From positions 178,248 through 242,247 of the forward strand of contig NZ_JABLSI010000001.1 in NCBI RefSeq assembly GCF_019303475.1: a stretch of DNA of 64,000 nucleotides. The letters are read 5' to 3'. The position numbers and the translations under genes were made by a program. Positions 20,704-28,495 of the stretch are shown in pieces. Positions within the stretch are counted from its first letter, which is position 1; every line of letters begins with the position of its first letter. Below the pieces are notes generated by a model. The model was not told the DNA's origin. It saw only the letters and a program-made list of their open reading frames with translations, and did not search any database. The DNA is from Streptomyces sp. JJ38 (lineage in GTDB: Bacteria; Actinomycetota; Actinomycetes; Streptomycetales; Streptomycetaceae).

Positions 20704-21044
20704 GCCGCACCGCCCGCGGCCGGGCGCGCCGGGTTCAGGACCGAACCGATGGCGGCGGTGAACTCCTGCCATGCGGTGCGTTCTTCGGCGAGCGCTCGGC
20801 GCCCGTCGTCGGTCAGCTCGTAGCAGCGCCTGCGCCGCTCCCCGACCGCGTCCCAGGCGCTGCGCAGCAGGCCGAGCCGCTCCAGGCGCTGGAGGGCCGG
20901 GTAGATGGTGCCCGTGCGCAGCTCCAGTGCGCCGCCGCTGCGCTCCTGAACGGCGGTGATGATCGCGTACCCGTGCCGCGGGCCCGGCTCCAGAACGGCC
21001 AGGAGAAGTCCGTCCAGGTGGCCCCGTACCGCATCCGTCCTCAT
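20700..21044 (-). CDS. PadR-family transcriptional regulator
   Basis: A 114-residue PadR winged-helix repressor: MRTDAVRGHLDGLLLAVLEP, GPRHGYAIITAVQERSGGAL, LRTGTIYPALQRLERLGLL and RRRRCYELTDDGRRALAEER are the conserved blocks. It is the first gene of a two-gene operon with the permease-prefix protein. PadR proteins usually repress their own operon; the AT-richer intergenic stretch 21045-21147 (around GCTATCTATTGGTAGACAAC) is the likely control region. Confidence 0.92.
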   Translation of the reverse strand: MRTDAVRGHLDGLLLAVLEPGPRHGYAIITAVQERSGGALELRTGTIYPALQRLERLGLLRSAWDAVGERRRRCYELTDDGRRALAEERTAWQEFTAAIGSVLNPARPAAGGAA

Positions 21045-21147
21045 GTCGCCTCAGTGTACCCAGCCTTGATGTAGGCGTGCTATCTATTGGTAGACAACCT
21101 ATTGAGGGCCAAGTCAGTGCGTCCTCGGACAACCGAGAGGTGTCTCC

Positions 21148-21618
21148 GTGACGAAGTTCCTGCTGTCCGTCCATGTCCTGGCCGCGATCCTGACCGTCGG
21201 ATCGATAGCGGTCGCCGCCTCGCTCTTCCCCCGCTACGCGCGCCACGCGCTGGCCGAGGGGAAGGAGAGTCGCTCCGCCGGGGTCGCGGCGTTTCTGCAC
21301 CGTGTGTGCCGTGGCTACGCGGTCGCCGGGGTCGTCGTCCCCGTCTTCGGTATCGCCACCGGCGCCCAGCTCGGTGTCCTCACCGACGCGTGGCTGATCG
21401 TCTCCCTGCTCCTGACCACGCTCGCCGCCGTCCTCCTCGCCGCGCTGATCATCCCGGCCCAGCGGCGGATGCTCGCCCCACGCGCCGCGGGTGTCGCCGA
21501 TGGCGAACCGGCCGCGCTCGCCCCCCGGCTGGCCATGCTCACCGGGCTCTTCAACGTGTTGTGGGCCGTCGTCGTCGTGCTGATGATCGTCCGCCCCGGC
21601 TCGACGACGGGGGTGTGA
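21148..21618 (+). CDS. Small integral membrane protein (DUF2269-like)
   Basis: A 156-residue protein with four predicted membrane helices, beginning MTKFLLSVHVLAAILTVGS; the short His-containing first helix and the following TM pattern resemble DUF2269-type proteins. The GTG start follows GAGAGG at 7 bases. It is divergent from the PadR operon and so may be one of its targets, which is inference from position. Function unknown. Confidence 0.75.
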   Translation: MTKFLLSVHVLAAILTVGSIAVAASLFPRYARHALAEGKESRSAGVAAFLHRVCRGYAVAGVVVPVFGIATGAQLGVLTDAWLIVSLLLTTLAAVLLAALIIPAQRRMLAPRAAGVADGEPAALAPRLAMLTGLFNVLWAVVVVLMIVRPGSTTGV

Positions 21619-21753
21619 CGGCCTGCGGAGGCCGCGCGCGGCCCGGGCGCACGGGGTCCCGTCGGCCGGGCGGCGAAAGGGCACGGTGACGAGCGCCACG
21701 TGCCCGGGCCTGCGACACGGGGGTGATCTCCGCGGGATCGGGCGGGTTTTTCC

Positions 21754-21759
21754 TACACT
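21754..21759 (+). promoter_or_regulatory. -10 element for a leaderless transcript
   Basis: TACACT ends 6 bases before the ATG at 21766, and no ribosome site precedes that ATG. This layout places transcription initiation at or next to the start codon, the usual leaderless arrangement in Streptomyces. No clear -35 box. Confidence 0.4.
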
Positions 21760-21765
21760 CGCGGA

Positions 21766-22173
21766 ATGCGGATACCGAGTGATGCCCCGGAGGAGGAGTG
21801 GGAGGGCCTGGCCGAGGTCGTTCCGCTGCGCGGTGGCTACGAGTGGGGTTCCTGGGCCACCGTCCCGCAGCTGCCCGTGGCGGACGCCGGCGATGACGCG
21901 CGGCTTCCGGCGGAGGACGCCGAAGCCGAGGTGGGTGGGCGGCAGTTCGTCGTTGTCCGGCTCCAGGTCTTCGCGGACGCGCGGGATGTCGCCGAGCACG
22001 TGATGGCGGGGGATCCCGTGCTGCTCGACCTCACCGCCGCGGAACAGGACGTGGCACGGCGCGTGCTGGACTTCGCCAGCGGTGTCGTGTTCGGGCTCGG
22101 AGGCGGGATGAACCGCATCAACAGCGACGTCTTCCTCGTCACGCCCGTGGGTACGGAGGTCGACGACGGCTGA
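21766..22173 (+). CDS. SepF-like protein (SflA/SflB-type paralogue)
   Basis: The C-terminal two thirds match the SepF fold: FADARDVAEHVMAGDPVLLD aligns with the 'prefix-increase-P-V-I-x-N-L' block, VARRVLDFASGVVFGLGGGM with the RLVDFAAGLVFG block, and INSDVFLVTPVGTEV with the final strand. SepF tethers FtsZ to the membrane; Streptomyces carries extra SepF-like proteins. At 135 residues it lacks the long linker and obvious membrane-binding amphipathic start of true SepF, and the cell-division cluster is not here, so a paralogue is more likely than SepF itself. Probably translated from a leaderless mRNA. Confidence 0.75.
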   Translation: MRIPSDAPEEEWEGLAEVVPLRGGYEWGSWATVPQLPVADAGDDARLPAEDAEAEVGGRQFVVVRLQVFADARDVAEHVMAGDPVLLDLTAAEQDVARRVLDFASGVVFGLGGGMNRINSDVFLVTPVGTEVDDG

Positions 22174-22254
22174 GCCGGGGGCCGGTGCGGGCCGTCGGGC
22201 GCCGTGCGGACGGGGCGCGACCGTGGAGCCGCGCGATGGGTGGATCATGGACGC

Positions 22255-22623
22255 ATGAGCAATGACGACGACCGCGGTCTCGCGGCCCGGCAGCGGCGGT
22301 TGGCCGCGTTCGCCGCCGCTCGGGACTGGGGTCAGTACCACAATCCGAAGAATCTGGCCGCGGCGTTGAGCGTCGAGGCGGGGGAGCTCGTGGAGATCTT
22401 CCAGTGGCTCACGCCCGAGCAGTCCGCCGCCATCATGGACCGGCCGGAGCAGGCGGCGCGGGTGCGCGACGAAGTCGCCGACGTGCTGGCGTACCTGCTG
22501 CAGTTCTGCGAGGTGCTGGGGGTGGACGCGCTGGAGGTGCTGGACGCCAAGATCGAACGGAACGAGGAACGCTTTCCTGCCCCGGGCGGCGGCGGGCGCA
22601 CCGGTACACCGCTGAACGGGTGA
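22255..22623 (+). CDS. MazG-like nucleotide pyrophosphohydrolase
   Basis: A 122-residue all-alpha NTP pyrophosphatase that hydrolyses (d)NTPs to monophosphates, probably for nucleotide-pool cleaning. The metal-binding motifs are EAGELVEIFQWL (ExxE) and DEVADVLAYLLQF (ExxD), and the N-terminal AARDWGQYHNPKNLAAALSV block is typical of the dCTPase-like branch. The ATG at 22255 is taken as the start because similarity begins soon after it. The gene stands alone between unrelated genes. Confidence 0.85.
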   Translation: MSNDDDRGLAARQRRLAAFAAARDWGQYHNPKNLAAALSVEAGELVEIFQWLTPEQSAAIMDRPEQAARVRDEVADVLAYLLQFCEVLGVDALEVLDAKIERNEERFPAPGGGGRTGTPLNG

Positions 22624-22762
22624 GGGACTTATCCCCAACCCGTCGGTAATCCACCGCTTTCCAGGGGCGCTGGACCGTCTGCCGGCTACCCGTCACCGTG
22701 AGTGCGGATGAGGCTTCGCCGAGTGAAGCCCCGACGCTCTACACGGCTCACGGAGAGGGCAG

Positions 22763-23197
22763 ATGGATGCGGTACGGCTCATCGGAATCAGCCGCTCGGC
22801 GCTCGCGCGCTGCGGGGACGGTGCGCAGATCGTGGCGGAGGCCTGGCAGGCCCAGGCGCTCGCCCAGGCGGTGGGGCGCTTGCTGGCCGACAGCGGCCCG
22901 CCCCAGGCGCGGCCGGCGGCCGACGCGTTGGCCCGGGCAGGGGTCCGGTTGCGCTCCCTCCCCGGTGGTGCCGCCGAGGTCCGGGCGGTGCGGCTCACCG
23001 GGGTCCGCGAGCCTCATCACGCTCTGGAGGAACTGGCCGGATTCCTGGCGGAGTTGTGTACCGCCCTGGTCGAAGTGGCGGCCGGGGCGGAGGAGGAGTC
23101 CCTCTACTGGCACTGCCTGGAGGCCCTGGACGCGGCGGGGGAGGCCGCCGATCACGCGGTCTGCCTGCGCGGCAGCCTTCCCCGTGTTCCCTCGTAG
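22763..23197 (+). CDS. DUF6099-like hypothetical protein
   Basis: A 144-residue alpha-helical soluble protein starting MDAVRLIGISRSALARCGDG, with AWQAQALAQAVG soon after. It resembles a conserved Streptomyces family I remember as DUF6099, but I cannot check this. The ATG follows GGAGAGG. No catalytic motif or membrane segment is visible. It lies just upstream of the LLM oxidoreductase but with a separate-looking leader. Function unknown. Confidence 0.7.
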   Translation: MDAVRLIGISRSALARCGDGAQIVAEAWQAQALAQAVGRLLADSGPPQARPAADALARAGVRLRSLPGGAAEVRAVRLTGVREPHHALEELAGFLAELCTALVEVAAGAEEESLYWHCLEALDAAGEAADHAVCLRGSLPRVPS

Positions 23198-23280
23198 GCC
23201 GGGGCGGCCGCACGGCTGGTGGCTCCCGGGGCCGCGTCGCGGCCCCGGGAGGGCTTGCACTCCGGGGCAGGATGGAGTGC

Positions 23281-24204
23281 ATGGACCTTCGCATCTTCAC
23301 CGAGCCCCAGCAGGGGGCGAGCTACGAGACGTTGCTGCGCATGGCCAAGGCCAGCGAGGACCTCGGCTTCGACGCCTTCTTCCGTTCGGACCACTACCTG
23401 GCGATGGGGGAGGCCGACGGCCTTCCGGGGCCGACGGACGCCTGGATCACCCTGGCCGGGCTGGCCCGCGAGACGAGCCGCATCCGCCTGGGCACCCTGA
23501 TGACGGCCGGCACGTTCCGGCTCCCGGGGGTTCTGGCGATCCAGGTGGCCCAGGTGGACGCCATGTCCGGCGGTCGCGTCGAGTTCGGGCTCGGGGCCGG
23601 CTGGTTCGAGGCCGAGCACAGGGCGTACGGCATTCCGTTTCCGAAGGAGAAGTTCGGCCGGCTGGAGGAACAGCTCGCCATCGTCACCGGAATGTGGAAG
23701 ACCCCGCCCGGCGAGACCTTCGGTTTCGACGGGAGGTTCTACCAGCTCAGCGACTGCCCCGCGCTGCCGAAGCCCGCCCAGGAGCGGCTGCCGGTGCTGA
23801 TCGGCGGGCACGGCGCCACCCGCACCCCGCGCATCGCCGCACGTTACGCCGACGAGTTCAACCTCCCCTTCGCCTCCATCGAGGAGAGCGCCCGCCAGTT
23901 CGGGCGGGTCCGCGCCGCGGCTGCCGAGCAGGGGCGCGCTCCCGAGGAGCTCGTGTACTCCAACGCCCTGGTCGCCTGCGTGGGCAAGGACGACGATGAG
24001 GTCTCCCGCCGGGCCGCCGCCATCGGCCGCGAGGTGGCCGAGCTCAAGGAGAACGGGCTCGCCGGTTCCCCGGCCGAGGTGGTGGACAAGATCGGGCGAT
24101 ACGCGGAGGTCGGCTCGCAGCGGATCTACCTCCAGATGCTCGACCTCGACGACCTGGAACACCTTGAGCTGATCTCCTCCCAGGTGCAGGTGCAGCTCCC
24201 TTGA
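23281..24204 (+). CDS. LLM-class F420-dependent oxidoreductase
   Basis: A 307-residue luciferase-like TIM-barrel enzyme. DLRIFTEPQQGASYETLLRM, FDAFFRSDHYLAMG, RIRLGTLMTAGTFRLPGVLA and GRVEFGLGAGWFEAEH are the usual blocks of the F420-binding branch. Such enzymes reduce or oxidise small molecules with coenzyme F420 made by actinobacteria. An in-frame ATG three codons upstream (23272) is an alternative start. The stop overlaps the TTG start of the homocysteine methyltransferase gene, so the two are translationally coupled. Confidence 0.9.
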   Translation: MDLRIFTEPQQGASYETLLRMAKASEDLGFDAFFRSDHYLAMGEADGLPGPTDAWITLAGLARETSRIRLGTLMTAGTFRLPGVLAIQVAQVDAMSGGRVEFGLGAGWFEAEHRAYGIPFPKEKFGRLEEQLAIVTGMWKTPPGETFGFDGRFYQLSDCPALPKPAQERLPVLIGGHGATRTPRIAARYADEFNLPFASIEESARQFGRVRAAAAEQGRAPEELVYSNALVACVGKDDDEVSRRAAAIGREVAELKENGLAGSPAEVVDKIGRYAEVGSQRIYLQMLDLDDLEHLELISSQVQVQLP

Positions 24205-25100
24205 CGCCACCTCCTTCCCCGCTGGCCGAAGCGCTCGCCGGCGCGACGCTCGTCCTCGACGGCGGTCTGTCCAACCAGCTCGCCGCCCAGGGCTGCGACC
24301 TGGGCGACGCGCTGTGGTCGGCGCGGCTGCTGGCGGACGATCCCGGGCAGGTGCGCGCCGCGCACGCGGCCTACGTCGGGGCCGGGGCACGGGTCCTCAT
24401 CACCGCCAGCTACCAGGCGTCCTTCGAGGGCTTCGCGCGACGCGGCATCGGCCCCCGGGCCGCCGCCGGGCTCTTCGCCCGCAGCGTCGAGGTGGCGCGG
24501 GCGGCGGCGGGGGAGCGGGCGGTGTGGGTGGCCGGGTCCGTCGGGCCGTACGGTGCGGTGCTCGCCGACGGCAGCGAGTACCGGGGCCGGTACGGGCTCA
24601 GCACCCGGGAGCTGGTCCGCTTCCACCGGCCGCGCATCCAGGCCCTGGCGGAGGCCGGTCCGGACGTGCTGGCCCTGGAGACGGTGCCGGACGTGCGGGA
24701 AGCGGAGGCCCTGCTCCTGGCCGCGGAGGGCTGCGGAGTCCCGGTGTGGCTCAGCTACACGGTCCTGGGCGAGCGGACCCGGGCCGGGCAGCCCCTGCCC
24801 GAGGCATTCGCCGTGGCGGCCGGGGTCGACCAGGTGATCGCCGTCGGGGCCAACTGCTGCGCGCCCTCCGACGCGGGCTTCGCCGTCGCGTCGGCGGCCG
24901 AGGTCACCGGCAAGCCGGTCGTCGTCTATCCGAACAGCGGGGAGCGCTGGAGCGCGGAGGCCCGGGAATGGGAGGGCGAGGTCGCCTACGACCCACGGCA
25001 GGCGGTGCGCTGGCAGTCGGCGGGGGCCAGGCTGATCGGCGGCTGCTGCCGCGTCGGCCCGGGCCACATCGCCCAACTCGCTCGGCGGCTTGCCCCGTAG
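24201..25100 (+). CDS. mmuM: Homocysteine S-methyltransferase
   Basis: Transfers a methyl group from S-methylmethionine or S-adenosylmethionine to homocysteine, giving methionine. The 299-residue barrel shows the zinc cysteines in GANCC and GGCCR and the N-terminal LVLDGGLSNQLAAQGCDL block. Further family blocks are WVAGSVGPYGA, LETVPDVREAEALL and VYPNSGERW. It begins with TTG overlapping the previous stop (TTGA), which makes the start choice firm despite the rare codon. Coupling to an F420-type oxidoreductase is unusual; no biochemical link is known to me. Confidence 0.93.
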   Translation: MTPPPSPLAEALAGATLVLDGGLSNQLAAQGCDLGDALWSARLLADDPGQVRAAHAAYVGAGARVLITASYQASFEGFARRGIGPRAAAGLFARSVEVARAAAGERAVWVAGSVGPYGAVLADGSEYRGRYGLSTRELVRFHRPRIQALAEAGPDVLALETVPDVREAEALLLAAEGCGVPVWLSYTVLGERTRAGQPLPEAFAVAAGVDQVIAVGANCCAPSDAGFAVASAAEVTGKPVVVYPNSGERWSAEAREWEGEVAYDPRQAVRWQSAGARLIGGCCRVGPGHIAQLARRLAP

Positions 25101-25238
25101 CCGTGGTCCGGACGGCCCGGCCGGTCCCGGCGGGGAGGGTTGGCCGGTGGCGGGATCCGGTCCCCGGCGGCGTGGGGGAGCGAGGAAAGGTCCGCCGTTT
25201 CCTGGGCAGGGCGCGCTCGGCTCGGCAAGGATGAGTTC

Positions 25239-26465
25239 ATGGGATTCCACGTCGATTCCGAGGCCGGGCGGCTGCGCCGCGTCATCCTGCACCGCCCTGG
25301 GCTCGAGCTCAAAAGGCTCACCCCGACCAACAAGGACGATCTCCTGTTCGACGACGTGCTGTGGGTCCGCCGGGCGCGGCAGGAGCACGACATGTTCGCG
25401 GACGTGCTGCGCGAGCGGGGCGTCGAGGTGCACCTGTTCGCCGACCTGCTCACCGAGAGTCTGGACCTCGCTCCCGCGCGCAGGCTGGTCCTGGACCGGG
25501 TCTTCGACGAGCGGGAGTTCGGCCCGCTCGCCACCGACCACCTGCGGGCCGCCTATGACGAGTTGTCCTCGGCCGAGCTGGCCCGCGTGCTGATCGGGGG
25601 TGAGACGAAGCGGGAGTTCCTGGAGCGGCACGTCGAGCCGATGTCCGTCCGCTTCCACGTCATGGACATGGACGACTTCCTGCTCAGCCCGCTGCCCAAC
25701 CACCTCTTCGCCCGGGACACCTCGGCCTGGATCTACGACGGGGTGGCCATCAACGCCATGCGCTGGCCGGCCCGGCAGCGCGAGACGGCGCACTTCGAGG
25801 CCGTCTACCAGCACCACCCGCTCTTCGCCGGGTCCGACTTCCACTTCTGGTCGCGTGGCGAGAGCACCCACCCGTCCACGATCGAGGGGGGCGACGTCCT
25901 CGTCATCGGCAACGGCGCGGTGCTGGTCGGCATGAGCGAGCGCACCACTCCGCAGGCGGTGGAGATGCTGGCCAAGGTTCTCTTCGAGGCCGGTTCCGCG
26001 CGCACCATCGTCGCACTGGACCTGCCGAAGGCCCGCTCGTTCATGCATCTGGACACCGTCATGACGATGATCGACGGGGACACGTTCACGCAGTACGCGG
26101 GGCTGGGCATGCTGCCCTCCTACACCATCGAACCGGCGGCGGACGGAGACGAGCTGAAGGTCACCGGGCACCCCCCGGAGCACATGCACCACGCCATCGC
26201 GGCGGCCCTGGGGCTGGACGGCATCCGGGTGCTCACCCCCGTGCAGGACGTGCGCTCGGCCGAGCGGGAGCAGTGGGACGACGGTTGTAACGTGCTCGCC
26301 GTGGAACCCGGAGTGGTGATGGCCTACGAGCGCAACGTCACGACCAACACCCACCTGCGCAAGCAGGGCATCGAGGTGGTGGAGATCCCCGGAAGCGAGC
26401 TGGGCCGGGGGCGTGGCGGTCCGCGCTGCATGAGCTGCCCCGTGCAGCGCGATCCCGTCGGGTGA
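25239..26465 (+). CDS. arcA: Arginine deiminase
   Basis: Hydrolyses L-arginine to citrulline and ammonia, the first step of the ADI pathway. The 408-residue protein has the guanidinium-modifying-enzyme motifs: [45 protein letters not shown] with the catalytic His/Asp, and the nucleophile in the C-terminal GGPRCMSCP (Cys397). The ATG at 25239 follows AAGGATGAG and starts the conserved [20 protein letters not shown] segment. It is followed 83 bases later by ornithine carbamoyltransferase; carbamate kinase is not seen. Confidence 0.95.
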   Translation: MGFHVDSEAGRLRRVILHRPGLELKRLTPTNKDDLLFDDVLWVRRARQEHDMFADVLRERGVEVHLFADLLTESLDLAPARRLVLDRVFDEREFGPLATDHLRAAYDELSSAELARVLIGGETKREFLERHVEPMSVRFHVMDMDDFLLSPLPNHLFARDTSAWIYDGVAINAMRWPARQRETAHFEAVYQHHPLFAGSDFHFWSRGESTHPSTIEGGDVLVIGNGAVLVGMSERTTPQAVEMLAKVLFEAGSARTIVALDLPKARSFMHLDTVMTMIDGDTFTQYAGLGMLPSYTIEPAADGDELKVTGHPPEHMHHAIAAALGLDGIRVLTPVQDVRSAEREQWDDGCNVLAVEPGVVMAYERNVTTNTHLRKQGIEVVEIPGSELGRGRGGPRCMSCPVQRDPVG

Positions 26466-26500
26466 CGGTTCGAGGGGAGGCTGCATAGAGATACGGGGTT

Positions 26501-26511
26501 GCGTATATAAT
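26501..26511 (+). promoter_or_regulatory. AT-rich promoter, possible ArgR-controlled
   Basis: GCGTATATAAT contains a perfect TATAAT (26506-26511) 37 bases before the ornithine carbamoyltransferase ATG. The preceding TGCATAGAGATACGGGGTTG carries TGCATA and, overlapping the -10, TTGCGTATA, both similar to halves of Streptomyces ARG boxes. No good -35 hexamer is visible. The strength of the -10 stands out in this GC-rich window; ArgR control is inference. Confidence 0.45.
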
Positions 26512-26548
26512 TTCGCCAGTCCCTCGTTCGCTACCCAGGAGCCCTCCC

Positions 26549-27571
26549 ATGGCGACAGACCTCGCCGGCCGCCACTTCCTCAAGGAGCTGGACTTCACCC
26601 CCGAGGAGTTCCGCGGCCTGATCCGGCTTGCCGCTGAGCTGAAGGCCGCCAAGAAGCTGGGCACCGAGGTGCAGCGGCTGCGCGGGCGGAACATCGCACT
26701 GGTCTTCGAGAAGACCTCCACGCGGACCCGTTGCGCTTTCGAGGTCGCCGCGGCGGACCAGGGTGCCGCGACGACGTTCCTGGACCCCTCGGCCTCGCAG
26801 ATGGGCCACAAGGAGTCCGTCAGGGACACGGCCCGTGTGCTCGGCCGGATGTTCGACGCCGTCCAGTACCGCGGCAGTGCGCAGGACACCGTCGAGGAGC
26901 TGGCCGCGTACGCGGGCGTCCCCGTCTACAACGGGCTCACCGACGACTGGCATCCGACGCAGATGCTCGCCGACGTGCTCACGATGACCGAGCACTGCGC
27001 CAAGCCGCTGACCGAGATCGCCTTCGCCTATCTCGGCGACGCCCGCTCGAACATGGGCAACTCCTACCTCATCACCGCCGCCCTCCTCGGCATGGACGTG
27101 CGCATTGCCGCGCCCCGCTCGCTGTGGCCGCGGCAGGAGGTCGTCGACCGGGCCCGTGAGCTGGCCGCCGAGACCGGGGCCCGGGTCCTGCTGGACGAGG
27201 AGGTCGCCGACGCGGTGCACGGCGCCGACTTCGTCGCGACCGACGTGTGGGTCTCCATGGGGGAGCCCAAGGAGGTCTGGGACGAGCGCATCGCGCTGCT
27301 CACCCCCTACGCGGTCACGATGGAGGTGCTGCGCGCGACCGAGAACCCCGACGTGCGGTTCCTGCACTGCCTGCCCGCCTTCCACGACCTGGGCACCGTC
27401 CTCGGGCGGGAGATCCACGCGCGGCACGGGCTGGCCTCGCTGGAGGTGACGGACGAGGTGTTCGAATCCGAGCACTCGCTCGTCTTCGACGAGGCCGAGA
27501 ACCGCATGCACACCATCAAGGCCGTCCTCGTCGCCACGCTGGCCGAGCGGGCGGGGGTGCCCGGGGTCTGA
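26549..27571 (+). CDS. arcB: Ornithine carbamoyltransferase (catabolic type)
   Basis: Catalyses ornithine + carbamoyl phosphate to and from citrulline + phosphate. The 340-residue length and adjacency to arcA point to the catabolic ArcB form, with an anabolic ArgF role also possible. Visible motifs are [20 protein letters not shown] (carbamoyl phosphate site), [15 protein letters not shown] and [10 protein letters not shown] with the catalytic cysteine. ATG start behind AGGAG. With arcA it would turn arginine into ornithine and carbamoyl phosphate. Confidence 0.95.
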   Translation: MATDLAGRHFLKELDFTPEEFRGLIRLAAELKAAKKLGTEVQRLRGRNIALVFEKTSTRTRCAFEVAAADQGAATTFLDPSASQMGHKESVRDTARVLGRMFDAVQYRGSAQDTVEELAAYAGVPVYNGLTDDWHPTQMLADVLTMTEHCAKPLTEIAFAYLGDARSNMGNSYLITAALLGMDVRIAAPRSLWPRQEVVDRARELAAETGARVLLDEEVADAVHGADFVATDVWVSMGEPKEVWDERIALLTPYAVTMEVLRATENPDVRFLHCLPAFHDLGTVLGREIHARHGLASLEVTDEVFESEHSLVFDEAENRMHTIKAVLVATLAERAGVPGV

Positions 27572-27630
27572 CGGCCCGTCCCGCCGAGGGGTGGGGTGCC
27601 CGAGGGGGTCGAAGTGTGTATCGCGTACTC

Positions 27631-27658
27631 GTGACGGGAGTAAGAAACCGGTGATACT
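27631..27658 (+). promoter_or_regulatory. Promoter candidate for the aromatic-CoA operon
   Basis: GTGACG (27631-27636) and GATACT (27653-27658) are separated by 16 bases, near the sigma-70-type layout. Initiation would fall a few bases before the ATG at 27668, which has no ribosome site, so a leaderless or nearly leaderless transcript is likely. Confidence 0.45.
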
Positions 27659-27667
27659 TTCGCTCGC

Positions 27668-28495
27668 ATGAGCCCGTTCACCGGTTCCGCACGCAGTACC
27701 GACGACTGGCACCACATCGGCGTAGAACGGGACGACGGCGTCGTCACCGTGACCCTGAACCGCCCGGAGCGGCTCAACGCCCTCACCTTCGGGGCCTACG
27801 CCGACCTCCGCGACCTGCTGGCGGAGCTCTCCCGGGAGCGCTCCGCCCGCGCCCTCGTCCTCGGCGGCACCGGGCGGAGCTTCTGCTCCGGCGGCGACGT
27901 CGAGGAGATCATCGGGGCCACTCTGAGCTCCGACACCGCGGAGCTTCTCGATTTCAACCGGATGACCGGCCAGGTCGTCCGGGCCATCCGCGAGGCGCCC
28001 TTCCCCGTCGTCGCCGCGCTGCACGGCGCCGCCGCCGGGGCGGGTGCCGTCCTCGCGCTGGCCGCCGACTTCCGCGTCGCCGACCCCAGCACCCGCTTCT
28101 CCTTCCTCTTCACCCGCGTCGGCCTCTCCGGCGGGGACATGGGTGCCGCCTACCTCCTGCCCCGGGTGGTCGGGCTCGGCCACGCCACCCGCATCCTCAT
28201 GCTCGGCGACGCCGTCACCGCCGACGAGGCCGAACGCATCGGGCTCGTCAGCCAGTCGGTCAAGGACGGCGAGGCCGACGACGCGGCCCGCGCCCTCGCC
28301 CGCCGGCTGGCCGACGGCCCCGCCCTCGCCCACGCCCAGACCAAGGCCCTGCTGACCGCCGAGCTGGATCTGCCCCTGTCCGCCGCCGTCGAGATGGACG
28401 CCGCCACTCAGGCGCTGCTCATGCACAGCGACGACTACGCCGAGTTCCACGCCGCCTTCACCGGGAAGAGGGCCCCCGTATGGCAGGGCAGGTAG
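27668..28495 (+). CDS. Crotonase-fold enzyme (enoyl-CoA hydratase family)
   Basis: A 275-residue crotonase with the N-terminal strand VTVTLNRPERLNALTFG and oxyanion-hole segments GRSFCSGGDV and GAAAGAGA. Both hydratase glutamates are missing: GAVLALAAD replaces the first site, and FLFTRVGLSGGDMGA replaces the second. The aspartate in SGGD falls near the catalytic aspartate of MenB/BadI-type members, so ring hydrolysis or another crotonase reaction is more likely than simple hydration. The last 16 bases overlap the start of the flavin fusion gene, so it is first in that operon. Confidence 0.88.
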   Translation: MSPFTGSARSTDDWHHIGVERDDGVVTVTLNRPERLNALTFGAYADLRDLLAELSRERSARALVLGGTGRSFCSGGDVEEIIGATLSSDTAELLDFNRMTGQVVRAIREAPFPVVAALHGAAAGAGAVLALAADFRVADPSTRFSFLFTRVGLSGGDMGAAYLLPRVVGLGHATRILMLGDAVTADEAERIGLVSQSVKDGEADDAARALARRLADGPALAHAQTKALLTAELDLPLSAAVEMDAATQALLMHSDDYAEFHAAFTGKRAPVWQGR

